In this document: positions 19,120-29,033 of the stretch, one piece after another
Position numbering within the stretch: position 1 is the stretch's first letter
Layout of the letters: each line of letters starts with the position of its first letter
Assembly: GCA_965229565.1 (NCBI GenBank)
Contig: OZ245888.1
Location: forward strand, 1,178,001-1,242,000
Source: JANQNX01 sp040217095
GTDB taxonomy: Bacteria; Pseudomonadota; Gammaproteobacteria; Eutrophobiales; Eutrophobiaceae
DNA: 64,000 nt
Reading direction: 5' to 3'
Notes under the pieces: generated by a model
Seen by the model: only the letters and a program-made list of their open reading frames with translations
Database searches by the model: none
Told to the model about the DNA's origin: nothing
Program-made: the position numbers and the translations under genes

Positions 19120-20205
19120 ATGTCAATTCTCCTGTTCGTGGTTGGTTTGGTCTTTCTAATTGTCGGTGCGGAAGCGTTAGTCCGGGGTGCATCGCGCATG
19201 GCAGCTATCCTTGGCATATCTCCATTGGTTATCGGGCTGACTGTAGTAGCATTCGGCACCAGTTCGCCCGAGCTTGCGGTGAGCGTCAAGTCAGCGCTAT
19301 CGGGTCAGGCCAATATAGCCATGGGAAACGTTGTTGGAAGTAATATTTTCAACGTGCTTTTTATTCTTGGCCTTTCAGCACTGATTACACCGTTAGTAGT
19401 ATCGCAACAACTGGTGCGGCTTGATGTGCCTTTGATGATAGCGCTATCGGTTGTTGTTCTGTTGCTCTCGCTGGACAAGACATTAGGGCTGGTTGACGGG
19501 GTGATGCTGGTCATGGGGCTCCTAGCCTACGTCGGGTATTTGATATATCAAAGTCGCAGAGAAACTATCGCGGTGAGAGAAGAGCGTGCCGGTGAACCAG
19601 TAACGGAGGGACATGCTAAAGGAATCTGGCTAATAAACATAAGCCTGGTAATTGGTGGTCTCGTGCTATTAGTAATCGGTTCGCGCTGGCTCGTGGACAG
19701 TGCAGTGTACTTTGCTGAATATCTGGGAATCAGCGAGTTGGTGGTGGGACTGACAATTGTGGCAGCCGGCACTTCTCTGCCTGAAGTCGTTACGTCAGTC
19801 ATTGCGGCATTTCGTGGAGAACGCGACATCGCTGTCGGTAATGTTATCGGTAGTAACATCTTCAATATAATGGGGGTGCTTGGAATTGCCAGCATTGTTG
19901 CACCAACAGGCATTGAAGTTTCAAATGCGGTCATCAGTTTCGATCTGCCGGTCATGATCGCAGTAGCGTTGGCATGCCTGCCCATATTTTTTACGGGTGG
20001 CGTAATCAGTCGGAAGGAAGGTGCGTTATTACTGGGGTACTATGTAGCTTACACGCTGTACCTTGTTTTGGCCGCATCCCATCATGATGCCTTGTCTGAA
20101 TTCAGTGCAGTTATGCTGTACTTCGTTATTCCGCTAACGGTTGTCACCGTGTTTATTGTCACCCTGCGCGAAATACGTAGCCGGAAACAGAGTGGGGAAC
20201 AATGA
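19120..20205 (+). CDS. Calcium/sodium antiporter (CaCA family, YrbG-like)
   Basis: Inner-membrane cation exchanger, usually Ca2+/Na+. The 361-residue protein has about ten helices in two homologous halves, each with the alpha-repeat signature: GTSSPELAVSV followed by GNVVGSNIFN in the first half, and GTSLPEVVTSV followed by GNVIGSNIFN in the second. The start lacks a clear ribosome-binding site. Instead a perfect CTACAT-N7-ATGTAG dyad (19099-19117) ends 2 bases before the ATG and could sequester it or act as an operator. Confidence 0.92.
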   Translation: MSILLFVVGLVFLIVGAEALVRGASRMAAILGISPLVIGLTVVAFGTSSPELAVSVKSALSGQANIAMGNVVGSNIFNVLFILGLSALITPLVVSQQLVRLDVPLMIALSVVVLLLSLDKTLGLVDGVMLVMGLLAYVGYLIYQSRRETIAVREERAGEPVTEGHAKGIWLINISLVIGGLVLLVIGSRWLVDSAVYFAEYLGISELVVGLTIVAAGTSLPEVVTSVIAAFRGERDIAVGNVIGSNIFNIMGVLGIASIVAPTGIEVSNAVISFDLPVMIAVALACLPIFFTGGVISRKEGALLLGYYVAYTLYLVLAASHHDALSEFSAVMLYFVIPLTVVTVFIVTLREIRSRKQSGEQ

Positions 20206-20317
20206 TTTCTCATACATGCGATCGCTCCCAACAAGACACTCCAGTCTAGCCAGACAGCGTCGCGACCGGGTTAACACGTTGGACAAGGAGTTGTTTGAGA
20301 GATAGATTCTCGGTAAC

Positions 20318-22549
20318 TTAACTTCCGAGACTCTTCTGTTCCAGTCGACGTTTGTACAATATGAACTCGGTATAACCGTTAGGCTGCTTTCTGCCTTTTA
20401 ATACCAGGTCGATCGCGGCCAGGAAAGGTACGCTGGCACTGAAGTCATTCGACATCGGCTCGTAATTCGGGTCGTCACGGTTCTGCCTGTCTACGATGAC
20501 GGCCATTCTTTTCATCGCCTCGCGCACTTCTTCTTTGGAGACAATGCCATGATGCAGCCAGTTGGCGATGTGCTGACTGGATATCCTCAGTGTGGCACAG
20601 TCTTCCATCAATGCCGTGTCGTTGATGTCCGGCACCTTGGAACAACCGATGCCTTGACCAACCCAGCGTGAGACATAGCCAAGGATACCCTGTGCATTAT
20701 TTTCCAGCTCGTGCCTTATTTCCAGCTTGGTTAATTTTCGTTTGTCATCGATTACCGGGATGTCCAGTATGTCATCAACTGGCACGGTGGGTTCATCCAT
20801 CAAGGCAATCTGCCTGCTTTTCACGTTAAGTCGATGATAGTGGTAAGCGTGTAACGTTGCAGCGGTGGGCGAGGGAACCCATGACGTATTGGCACCGGCC
20901 TTAAGATGCTGAATCTTGGTTTTCATCATCTTGTTCATTTCTTCCGGCATGGCCCACATGCCTTTACCGATCTGTGCCTTGTGCATCAGCCCACATTCAA
21001 GTCCGATCTGTACGTTTGAGTTTTCGTAGGCATTCAGCCAGCGTGCCTGCTTGATCTCTTCCTTGGGAATAATCGGACCTGCTTCCATGTTAGTGTGAAT
21101 ATCATCACCGGTGCGATCCAGGAACCCGGTATTAATAAATACCACGCGATCCCTGGCAGCATGAATACATTGCTTGAGGTTGACCGACGTGCGGCGCTCC
21201 TCGTCCATGATGCCCATCTTCAGGGTATTCGGTTCTATCTTGAGGGCCTTTTCTGCAATTCCGAATAACTCATTATTAAACGCCACTTCTTCCGGCCCAT
21301 GCATTTTGGGTTTGACGATATAGACCGAGCCGGTACGGCTGTTACTGACCTTGCCATTCCCCTTCAGATCATGAATGGCGCAAAGCGACGTTACCATCAG
21401 GTCGACAAATGTTTCCGGTACAGGGGTATCATCGTACAGGACCATATCGGTAGTGAGATGATTACCGACATTGCGAACCAGCATCAAACTACGGCCATGC
21501 TTAACAATTTGCTCACCATGCGGCCCGGTAAAGGTCTTGTCTTCTTCCATGGTTCTTTCAGTGGTGCCATCTTCCTTTTCTATCGTTCGAGTCAGCGTGC
21601 CTTTCATCAGTCCCAGCCAGTTGCTGTAAACCCTTAACTTGTCTTCGGTATCCACCGAGGCAACCGAATCCTCGCAGTCCATGATGGTTGTGACTGCTGA
21701 CTCAAGAAAGATATCGTAGATCTTGGCGTGGTCGCGACGGCCGATGAAATAACCGTCACCAAACCTGACCTCCACGTGCAGGTTGTGATGCACCATGAGT
21801 ATGGAATCAGGATTGCCGGGTTCGCCGGTATAACCGACAAACTGTTGCGGTTTAAGTAGCGTTGTTTCGGTACCGTCACCAAAATGCACAACCAGCTGGT
21901 TATTGTTAATGAAATAACGCGTGACATGCTTGTGCGTGTCCCGTTCCAGTGGGAAGTGTCTGTCGAGGAGGTTACGTGCACGTTCAATGACACGTTCACC
22001 GCGAATAGGATTGTATTTTTTTATCTTTTTACAACCGTTGGCCTCGGAGATAGTGTCGGTAGAATATAACGCATCGTACAGGCTACCCCAGCGTGCATTA
22101 ACGGCATTGAGTACATAACGAGCATTGTCCAGCGGCACGACCAGTTGCGGTCCGGGTATATTGGCGATTTCGTCGTCCACGTTATCGGTGTTGATCTTGA
22201 AATCAGGTATCGGGTTGGCAAGGTAGCCAATCTCCTGCAGAAATTTTTTATAGGCGGCAGGTTTGTGTTTTTTGCCGCGCTGTGCGACGTGCCATTCATC
22301 GATTTGTTTCTGCAGCTTGTCTCGTTTCTTCATGAGTGCTGCATTTTCCTGCATGTTATTGCTGATCAGGTCAGCCAGGCCCGACCAGAATTCTTCCACC
22401 GATACACCCGTACCAGGAATCATCTCGGCATTGACCAGGTGTTGCAGGCCTTTTTTTACCTTCAACTTGCCGTATGCGACATAATCCTCGGTATCTATGT
22501 CGTTGCCATTATCTACTGTTGCGGGCTTGTCTAAGTCTATCTCTGTCAT
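20318..22549 (-). CDS. glcB: Malate synthase G
   Basis: Condenses glyoxylate with acetyl-CoA to malate, serving the glyoxylate cycle or glycolate use. The 743 residues match the long, monomeric G isoform (about 720-730) rather than the 530-residue A form. Visible family blocks include TIMDCEDSVASVDTEDK in the barrel, GSVYIVKPKMHGPEEVAFN (the catalytic arginine region follows) and INTGFLDRTGDDIHTNMEAG. No other glyoxylate gene is adjacent. It is divergent from serA across a 374-base spacer and converges on the CaCA gene. Confidence 0.96.
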   Translation of the reverse strand: MTEIDLDKPATVDNGNDIDTEDYVAYGKLKVKKGLQHLVNAEMIPGTGVSVEEFWSGLADLISNNMQENAALMKKRDKLQKQIDEWHVAQRGKKHKPAAYKKFLQEIGYLANPIPDFKINTDNVDDEIANIPGPQLVVPLDNARYVLNAVNARWGSLYDALYSTDTISEANGCKKIKKYNPIRGERVIERARNLLDRHFPLERDTHKHVTRYFINNNQLVVHFGDGTETTLLKPQQFVGYTGEPGNPDSILMVHHNLHVEVRFGDGYFIGRRDHAKIYDIFLESAVTTIMDCEDSVASVDTEDKLRVYSNWLGLMKGTLTRTIEKEDGTTERTMEEDKTFTGPHGEQIVKHGRSLMLVRNVGNHLTTDMVLYDDTPVPETFVDLMVTSLCAIHDLKGNGKVSNSRTGSVYIVKPKMHGPEEVAFNNELFGIAEKALKIEPNTLKMGIMDEERRTSVNLKQCIHAARDRVVFINTGFLDRTGDDIHTNMEAGPIIPKEEIKQARWLNAYENSNVQIGLECGLMHKAQIGKGMWAMPEEMNKMMKTKIQHLKAGANTSWVPSPTAATLHAYHYHRLNVKSRQIALMDEPTVPVDDILDIPVIDDKRKLTKLEIRHELENNAQGILGYVSRWVGQGIGCSKVPDINDTALMEDCATLRISSQHIANWLHHGIVSKEEVREAMKRMAVIVDRQNRDDPNYEPMSNDFSASVPFLAAIDLVLKGRKQPNGYTEFILYKRRLEQKSLGS

Positions 22550-22923
22550 GGGACACCTTGCGGATATTACTTGAATTGTTGCACTGCCACATTAATCTAA
22601 ATGCCGGGTATTTACAATAAAAATATACTTGGAATTCATACGGTTTTAGCTAGGATTAACAGTGCGTGACGGAGCAAACCGTCGTCTAATCAGAGGTTAG
22701 TATCATGAACACAGCGTCTTAACAGACACTGTGATATTTCAGCTGTTGGTGCCTGATCTGTTGTTATTTCAATAACAGGTTTGGGACACTTACCCTGCGA
22801 ATATCCACCACAAGTTTGTATTTTCTTTTCTGAAATTCTAATGCCTGCTGTTGTTATAACAGTCTGGTGTAGTTCGACAGTGAGAAGCGCTGGTTCGTGC
22901 TGCATGTCAAAAGGAGAAGTTAC
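22550..22923. other. glcB/serA divergent spacer
   Basis: This 374-base spacer holds several small palindromes: GACGG/CCGTC around 22667-22682, GTTATT/AATAAC near 22760, and GTTATAAC near 22855. The serA ribosome-binding site (AAAGGAG) lies near 22910. The repeated GTTAT-type dyads could be regulator sites for either gene. I see no convincing promoter, riboswitch or small gene here. Confidence 0.4.
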
Positions 22924-24519
22924 ATGCCAGATGTAAAAGTATTGATATCGGACCCCATGTCCAGTCAGGCTGTTCATGTGTTTGAAGAACGCGGCATAGA
23001 GGTCGTACAAAGTAGAAAGATGAGTGAGGCAGAATTAATTGACATGATACCGGACTTTGATGGTCTGGCAGTTCGTTCTGCAACACTGGTCAATGACAAA
23101 TTGTTGCAGGTAGCAACAAAACTTAAGGTCGTCGGCCGTGCAGGAATTGGTGTTGATAATGTCGACGTCCCCGCCTGTACCACACGGGGTATCGTGGTCA
23201 TGAATACACCCATGGGTAACGCGATCACGACTGCAGAGCATGCACTGGCCATGATGTTTGCTCTGGCTCGCCATATCCCGCAGGCCAATGCTACCACCCA
23301 TGCCGGGGCCTGGGCCAAGTCAAAATACATGGGCGTTGAACTGACCGGAAAGACGCTGGGCATTCTCGGTGCTGGAAATATTGGATCGATTGTTGCGCAA
23401 AAGGCACTCGGTTTCGGGTTAAAGGTTCAGGCCTATGATCCCTATCTTTCTGAAGACCGTGCCAACAAGCTCGGTATCAAGAAAGTCGAGCTGGAAGAAC
23501 TGATACGTAGCTCCGACATTATTTCGCTGCATGTACCTAAAACAGCGGAGACTGAAAACGTCATCAATGCCAAGGCCATCAACCAGATGAAACAGGGTGT
23601 GTTGCTGATTAATTGCGCGCGTGGCGGACTGGTGGATGAAGTTGCATTACGTGCGGCCCTTGAGAGCGGACACATTCGCGGTGCCGCGCTGGACGTGTTT
23701 GCGGAAGAACCTGCGCGCGATAATCCACTGTTTGGCATGGAAAACCTGATTTGCACGCCACACCTTGGAGCATCGACCGTGGAGGCGCAGGAAAAGGTTG
23801 CCATACAGATAGCAGAACAGATTGCTGACTACCTGCTGGATGGCTCGATCAAGAATGCCTTGAATGCACCAAGTTTAACAGCAGAAGAAATGCGCAAACT
23901 GAAACCACACCTGCAACTTGCTAACTACCTGGGCTCACTGGTGGGCCAGTTAACCCATAAGTTGATCAAAGGTATTACCATTACCTATAGCGGTGATAAC
24001 GTGTCTCTGAACCTTGAACCGCTGACAACCCAGATCGTGCAATCGGCACTGGGTCCACGCTTTGACAACATCAATACTGTTAATGCACGCCAGGTTGCAC
24101 GCGACCGCGGTATTCATATTACCGAGGCCAGGGATGATGTTGAGGACGTTTACCAGAACCGCATCACGGTCGAAGTAATCGCCGAGGACAAGACGCGCCG
24201 GGTATGTGGCACATTGATCAATAATCGCCCCAGGCTGGTTGATATAAAAGGCATCAAGCTTGAATCAAAATTTGGCCAGCACATGCTTTATATCACCAAC
24301 CAGGATCAGCCTGGTGTCATTGGTGCCATTGGTAATTTTGCCGCCGATAAGGGCATTAATATTGACAACATGCACCTTGGTAGACTGGAAACCAATGGCG
24401 ATGCAGTCTGCTTGCTGGAAATCAACTCCCCTGTGAGTAATGATGACCTGCGTGCCTTGCGAGAAATCGACAAGATTCATGATGCTCAATACCTATGCTT
24501 TACCTCGTTGGCGCTGTGA
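22924..24519 (+). CDS. serA: D-3-phosphoglycerate dehydrogenase
   Basis: First step of serine biosynthesis: NAD-dependent oxidation of 3-phosphoglycerate. The ATG at 22924 is preferred to an upstream in-frame start because AAAGGAG precedes it at good spacing. This gives 531 residues, the long SerA form. The Rossmann motif GKTLGILGAGNIGS, the catalytic Arg (NCARGG), Glu and His (PHLGAS), an intervening regulatory domain and a C-terminal ACT domain (QPGVIGAIGN...) are all visible. The 3' end overlaps serB by 25 bases, making a two-gene serine unit. Confidence 0.95.
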   Translation: MPDVKVLISDPMSSQAVHVFEERGIEVVQSRKMSEAELIDMIPDFDGLAVRSATLVNDKLLQVATKLKVVGRAGIGVDNVDVPACTTRGIVVMNTPMGNAITTAEHALAMMFALARHIPQANATTHAGAWAKSKYMGVELTGKTLGILGAGNIGSIVAQKALGFGLKVQAYDPYLSEDRANKLGIKKVELEELIRSSDIISLHVPKTAETENVINAKAINQMKQGVLLINCARGGLVDEVALRAALESGHIRGAALDVFAEEPARDNPLFGMENLICTPHLGASTVEAQEKVAIQIAEQIADYLLDGSIKNALNAPSLTAEEMRKLKPHLQLANYLGSLVGQLTHKLIKGITITYSGDNVSLNLEPLTTQIVQSALGPRFDNINTVNARQVARDRGIHITEARDDVEDVYQNRITVEVIAEDKTRRVCGTLINNRPRLVDIKGIKLESKFGQHMLYITNQDQPGVIGAIGNFAADKGINIDNMHLGRLETNGDAVCLLEINSPVSNDDLRALREIDKIHDAQYLCFTSLAL

Positions 24520-25442
24520 CCGGACAGGAACTACAGTTGCCACCATGTTGGCAAACAGATAGCGGTGATGACCCTGCACAGTTTGTTGCGGATATTATTA
24601 ATATTTCCGACGAGGAGCTGGCCGCGGTTGTCGGTTGTTTTCAATTTAATGGACTGACCATCGAACACCGGTTGGTAACGAACCAACCATCCAGCTATAG
24701 ACTTTACTTTAACGCAACCACGGCGCAGGCCTGGGCATTGTTTCAACAGCTTATATCACTGGCACAGCAATGCGAGTTCGATACCAGTGTCATGCCAGTC
24801 AACATAGAGCCTATACGATTACTGGTGTGTGATATGGATAGCACCATAGTCGCTTCCGAAACCCTGGACGATCTTGCTGAAAAGGCAAACCTCGGTGAGC
24901 GCGTCAAGGAAATCACGACCAGGGCCATGCGCGGCGAGATCGATTTCATTGGTGCCTTGCAGGAACGTGTCAACCTGCTGAAAGGGGTTGACGCCAAGTT
25001 GCTACAGGAAGTCATTACAGCAATAAAATTCAACAGCGGCGCCGAAGAGTTAATTACCACTGCCCGGCAGAACGGTATACGCACTGTGCTGGTCAGCGGT
25101 GGATTCGAAGCCGTGGTCGCACACGTGGCGGGGCAACTTGGCTTTGATCGCTACGTGTGTAATCAACTAGATGTAGTTAACGGCAAACTCAGCGGCAAGG
25201 TGTTGGAACCTATCGTCGATTCGTGTACCAAGCTGCAGACTCTCAAGGAAGAATGTGCTTTGCTCGGCATCTCTACGCGCCAGTCATGTTGTATTGGTGA
25301 TGGCGCCAATGACTTGCCTATGCTGCAGGAGGCCGGGGTCGGCATTAGCTACATGGGCAAGCCGTTGTTAAAAGCATTGCTGCCATACCAGGTTAATTCT
25401 TCAGACCTGGCCTATGTCATTTCAGTACTTGGTTTGCATTAA
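24495..25442 (+). CDS. serB: Phosphoserine phosphatase
   Basis: Last step of serine biosynthesis: dephosphorylation of phosphoserine. The 315-residue protein has an N-terminal ACT-like region (about 1-105) and a HAD domain with CDMDSTIV (nucleophile and acid Asp), the SGGF motif and GDGANDLPML (metal-binding Asp). The RAMRGEIDF cap motif is diagnostic of SerB. The start overlaps the serA 3' end, consistent with translational coupling. No strong ribosome-binding site of its own is visible, so a slightly later start cannot be excluded. Confidence 0.9.
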   Translation: MLYLVGAVTGQELQLPPCWQTDSGDDPAQFVADIINISDEELAAVVGCFQFNGLTIEHRLVTNQPSSYRLYFNATTAQAWALFQQLISLAQQCEFDTSVMPVNIEPIRLLVCDMDSTIVASETLDDLAEKANLGERVKEITTRAMRGEIDFIGALQERVNLLKGVDAKLLQEVITAIKFNSGAEELITTARQNGIRTVLVSGGFEAVVAHVAGQLGFDRYVCNQLDVVNGKLSGKVLEPIVDSCTKLQTLKEECALLGISTRQSCCIGDGANDLPMLQEAGVGISYMGKPLLKALLPYQVNSSDLAYVISVLGLH

Positions 25443-25454
25443 CAGCAACCTGGA

Positions 25455-25670
25455 TTACTGACGCACCTGCCAGTGCACAGTCCTTGTCTTTCTGTGGTGA
25501 GCACCAACCAGACCCGGGGCGCCAATGACGCGGCCATCCTTGAAAACGGGCATGCCTCCCGGCCTTGCCGATTTTTTTTCGGTGATTTCCAGCGTCATCT
25601 CTATCAAAGTATGTCCGTTATGGTTGGTGCTTATAGTTTTGAATTGTTCTTGTATAGTGGAAGGTGGCAT
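25455..25670 (-). CDS. Doubtful 71-residue reading frame
   Basis: A short frame convergent with serB, starting just beyond the hairpin that ends pckG on the same strand. The product is basic, ends in HHRKTRTVHWQVRQ and matches no family I recognise. A weak GGA precedes the ATG. It is reported because it fills an otherwise empty interval; it may be noncoding. Confidence 0.25.
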   Translation of the reverse strand: MPPSTIQEQFKTISTNHNGHTLIEMTLEITEKKSARPGGMPVFKDGRVIGAPGLVGAHHRKTRTVHWQVRQ

Positions 25671-25681
25671 TTTCCAGAAAA

Positions 25682-25709
25682 AAAAAGCCCGCTGTTGTGC
25701 GGGCTTTTT
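25682..25709. terminator. Bidirectional terminator between serB and pckG
   Basis: A perfect AAAAAGCCCGC/GCGGGCTTTTT stem with a 6-base loop (TGTTGT) is flanked by A- and T-tracts, so it works on both strands. It lies 19 bases past the pckG stop and about 240 bases past serB. Confidence 0.88.
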
Positions 25710-25728
25710 CCTGTTTCGAATAAGAGCG

Positions 25729-27534
25729 TCAGGCGACGGCTTGACGGGTCGAGTGCAGCCTGTGTTTCAATTCCTTGACCTGCTGCCTTAACTCATCGGG
25801 TAAACGGTCGCCAAAGTTGTCGTAGTATGCCTCTATGTCTGGCAGCTCTTTTAACCAGCCTTCAACATCGACACGTAGAAGATTGCGCTTGTCTGACTCG
25901 TTCAGGTCCAGGCCCTCCAGGTCCAGACCATCCAGCGTGGGCATTTTGCCAATTGCTGTGTCTATTGCCTCGGCGCTGTCATTACAACGTTCAAACACCC
26001 ACTTCAGTACGCGACTGTTTTCACCAAAGCCCGGCCACATGAACTTGCCGCTTTCATTCTTGCGAAACCAGTTCACGTAAAAAATTTTCGGCAGTTTCGC
26101 GTCCCTGGTCTTGCCGATACTCAACCAGTGTCCCCAGTAGTCGGCCATGTTGTAGCCGCAAAAGGGCAGCATGGCCATGGGATCACGACGTAACTTGCCA
26201 ATGGCACCAAAGGCAGCGGCCGTCATCTCGGATGCAATAATGGTCCCGATGAATGTGCCGTGTTGCCAGTCCAGTGCTTCTGTTACCAGTGGCACGACAC
26301 TGGCGCGACGACCTCCAAACAGGATAGCGCTAATCGGTACACCTTTCGGATCCTCCCATTCATTCGCAATAACAGGGCACTGCGCGGCCGGTGTTGTAAA
26401 ACGGGCATTGGGATGCGCTGCCGGGGTATCGGTATCAGGTTTCCAGTCGTTGCCTTTCCAATCATGCAGTTGCGCCGGGGGCTGGTCAGTCATATCTTCC
26501 CACCAGACATCGCCATCTTCAGTTTTAGCAACATTGGTGAATATGGAATTGGCCTGCATGGACAGCATGGCATTGGCATTCGATTCCATACTGGTACCCG
26601 GCGCAACGCCAAAAAAGCCGGCCTCGGGATTTATGGCATACAGTTGTCCATCTTTGCCGAATTTCATCCAGCAAATATCATCACCAATTGTTTCTACCTT
26701 CCAGCCCGGTAAGGTAGGTGTCAGCATGGCCAGGTTGGTTTTGCCGCAGGCGCTGGGAAATGCCCCCGCAATGTATTTAACCTCTCCCTCGGGGCTGGTG
26801 AGTTTGAGGATAAGCATGTGTTCTGCCAGCCAGCCTTCGTCACGGGCCATGGTCGAAGCGATGCGTAATGCAAAACATTTTTTGCCGAGTAGCGCATTGC
26901 CGCCATAGCCTGAACCATAGGACCAGATTTCCCTGGTTTCCGGGAAATGCACGATGTATCGATTTTCCGGGTTACATGGCCAGGCCACGTCTGCCTGACC
27001 TGCTTCCAGAGGTACCCCCACAGAATGCATGCAGGGAACAAAGTCGCCGTTTGCACCAAGTTCTTCCAGGACCGCCGGCCCCACGCGTGCCATGATATGC
27101 ATATTGGTGACAACATAGGGAGAATCGGTGATCTCAACACCAATCTGGGAAATATCTGAGCCAAGTGGTCCCATGCAGAATGGGATGACATACATGGTGC
27201 GACCTTTCATACAACCACTGAACAAGTCGTTCAGTTTATTGCGCATTTCATCGGGTGCGCACCAGTTATTGGTAGGTCCCGCGTCCTGTTGCGTTTCGCA
27301 ACAGATATACGTGCGGTCTTCGACGCGTGCTACATCTTCAGGTACAGAGCGCACGTAATAACTGTTTGGTCTTTTATTCTCGTCAAGCTTTGTGGCTGTT
27401 CCTGTTTTAACCAGGATAGCCCACAGATTTTCCCATTCCTGTTTAGATCCATCACACCAGACAACATTTTCCGGTTGGCAGAGCTCCGCCATCGCATCTA
27501 CCCAGGACAGAAGTTTAGAATTTTCTGTCTTCAT
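25729..27534 (-). CDS. pckG: Phosphoenolpyruvate carboxykinase (GTP)
   Basis: Interconverts oxaloacetate and phosphoenolpyruvate with GTP; gluconeogenic or anaplerotic depending on growth. The 601 residues are normal for the GTP class. Family markers include FPSACGKTNLAML (kinase-1a/P-loop with the reactive Cys), GDDICWMKFG (metal/kinase-2 loop) and FFGVAPGTS. The ATP-type enzyme is unrelated in sequence. With glcB nearby it suggests growth on C2 or organic acids. The promoter region carries a tandem repeat reaching to the start codon and a 16-base palindrome. Confidence 0.96.
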   Translation of the reverse strand: MKTENSKLLSWVDAMAELCQPENVVWCDGSKQEWENLWAILVKTGTATKLDENKRPNSYYVRSVPEDVARVEDRTYICCETQQDAGPTNNWCAPDEMRNKLNDLFSGCMKGRTMYVIPFCMGPLGSDISQIGVEITDSPYVVTNMHIMARVGPAVLEELGANGDFVPCMHSVGVPLEAGQADVAWPCNPENRYIVHFPETREIWSYGSGYGGNALLGKKCFALRIASTMARDEGWLAEHMLILKLTSPEGEVKYIAGAFPSACGKTNLAMLTPTLPGWKVETIGDDICWMKFGKDGQLYAINPEAGFFGVAPGTSMESNANAMLSMQANSIFTNVAKTEDGDVWWEDMTDQPPAQLHDWKGNDWKPDTDTPAAHPNARFTTPAAQCPVIANEWEDPKGVPISAILFGGRRASVVPLVTEALDWQHGTFIGTIIASEMTAAAFGAIGKLRRDPMAMLPFCGYNMADYWGHWLSIGKTRDAKLPKIFYVNWFRKNESGKFMWPGFGENSRVLKWVFERCNDSAEAIDTAIGKMPTLDGLDLEGLDLNESDKRNLLRVDVEGWLKELPDIEAYYDNFGDRLPDELRQQVKELKHRLHSTRQAVA

Positions 27535-27535
27535 T

Positions 27536-27579
27536 TAGTACAACCTCATGCTATTTATAGTACAACCTAATGCTAATTA
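27536..27579. repeat. Tandem 22-bp repeat at the pckG start
   Basis: Two head-to-tail copies of a 22-base unit (27536-27557 and 27558-27579) differ at only two positions. Read on the minus strand, each copy carries AGGTTGTACTA. The copy next to the gene provides the presumed ribosome-binding region (AGG) of pckG, so the repeat overlaps the translation start. Confidence 0.7.
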
Positions 27580-27839
27580 CAGATTTATTTTGGGTCCCAA
27601 GGGAATGAAGGGATAAGTGCCAGTCCATGACACTGTTGAGAAAAGCGAGGGCAGGTTATAACCTGCTGAAATTATAATTCTTATTATCAACGTAAGCTTC
27701 TGTTCACACGCGAATTGCGTGAAGCGACCAAAATTTCTTTTCCTTCATGCTAATTTTAATCATTCTCTTTTTTCAGCTTTAAATCAAGCTACGAAAAAAT
27801 ATGTTGCGATTAGCAGCAATCAGGAAAACTGTTTATTGA
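27580..27839. promoter_or_regulatory. pckG upstream region with a 16-bp palindrome
   Basis: About 260 bases separate the tandem repeat from the end of the diguanylate cyclase gene. GCAGGTTATAACCTGC (27651-27666) is a perfect 16-base palindrome, and an imperfect dyad built on TTCAC/GTGAA lies at 27702-27722. Both are operator candidates for pckG. No terminator with a T-tract was found for the upstream cyclase gene, and no gene is supported here. Confidence 0.4.
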
Positions 27840-29033
27840 TTACTTGTAATTTGAAAGATGCTGGAATGCCTGTACCGCGTTTCTGCCGTTCTGTTTTACA
27901 TAGTACAGGGCGCGGTCTGCTTCGCGGATGAGGTCGGCTACTTGCGGGGTGTAATTGACGATGTCTTCGCTGAGATCGTGATATTGATCAATAGATGTGA
28001 TCCCGACGCTAATCGTCAGATCGATGATATCGCCTTTACAGGAAAAATCACTACTCTCTATTGTGTTGCGTATTCTTTCTGCCAGTTGTACGGCACCATC
28101 CAGGTCAGTGTTGGGCAGGGCCATGATAAATTCTTCTCCGCCATAGCGTGCCAGTGTATCGCCTTCGCGAGTGAAACGTGACAGGTTCTCCGCGATAAAC
28201 TTAAGCGCCTCATCACCACACTCATGGCCATAACTGTCATTCACTTCCTTGAAGTGATCCAGGTCCATCAACAGCAGGCTGAATGGTTGGTCGTATCGAA
28301 TTGCCCGGGCCAGACCAGAATTGACTTCACTGAAAAAGAAACGTCGATTGTAAAGCTTTGTCAGGTGATCAATAACAGACATTTCTTCATAACGCTTTCT
28401 GAGTTTTTCGGACTCCTGCAATGCATGACGTAAATCTTGCGTGCGTTCAGCGAGTACCTGCTGCATGTCATCCATCATTGCGTGGTAATCGATAAGCATC
28501 CCTACCAGTTCGGCATATATTCTGATTGCGTATTCTTCCCAGTTATCGAAGTGATCACCGTGCGGATGATAAATTTCTATCACGCCTGTGAGTTTGTCAG
28601 TGCTGATGATGGGGGCGTAAAGAGCAGAGCCCGCTGGATAACCTTGTTCGTTGTCTGCGGTAGAAGCTTCCAGTGCATAGTTGGTTACGCGCTGAATGCA
28701 CTTGTTTTTTGCGGCCTTGCCAACCGGTGATACTCCTATTTGTACAGTTTGTATGCGGGTGCCAACCGAATTGACATTATCAATAAATTTGTCCCAGTTA
28801 ATATTGGCGATGCAATGCAGCTCATCTTTCTTGGCCATGTACAGTGATATAGTCTCTGCGTTCAAATGCTCAAACAGGATACGCATTATCCTGTCGATTA
28901 GCGTGTCTCGCGGAAGTTGCGCCGTTGATAGCGATGCCAGTTCCTTTATCCCGGAAAGATTATCAATCAGGTTGATAAAGTGAGTATTGAGTTTGCCGCT
29001 ATTCTGTGGCGGTAATTCTTCAGTTGCTGCCAT
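27840..29033 (-). CDS. GAF-GGDEF diguanylate cyclase
   Basis: Synthesises cyclic di-GMP from two GTP. The 397 residues have an N-terminal GAF-type sensory domain (about 40-185), a short coiled-coil linker, and a GGDEF domain (about 215-390). The active-site motif GGEEF is at 298-302. RxxD (Arg289-Asp292) lies five residues before it, the product-inhibition I-site, so the enzyme should be active and feedback-limited. No membrane helices, so cytoplasmic. Its start overlaps the upstream HDOD gene by 14 bases. Confidence 0.93.
   Translation of the reverse strand: MAATEELPPQNSGKLNTHFINLIDNLSGIKELASLSTAQLPRDTLIDRIMRILFEHLNAETISLYMAKKDELHCIANINWDKFIDNVNSVGTRIQTVQIGVSPVGKAAKNKCIQRVTNYALEASTADNEQGYPAGSALYAPIISTDKLTGVIEIYHPHGDHFDNWEEYAIRIYAELVGMLIDYHAMMDDMQQVLAERTQDLRHALQESEKLRKRYEEMSVIDHLTKLYNRRFFFSEVNSGLARAIRYDQPFSLLLMDLDHFKEVNDSYGHECGDEALKFIAENLSRFTREGDTLARYGGEEFIMALPNTDLDGAVQLAERIRNTIESSDFSCKGDIIDLTISVGITSIDQYHDLSEDIVNYTPQVADLIREADRALYYVKQNGRNAVQAFQHLSNYK

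Noticed and set aside
26171..26908. 245-residue plus-strand frame within pckG
   Set aside because: Antisense shadow; pckG is intact on the opposite strand.
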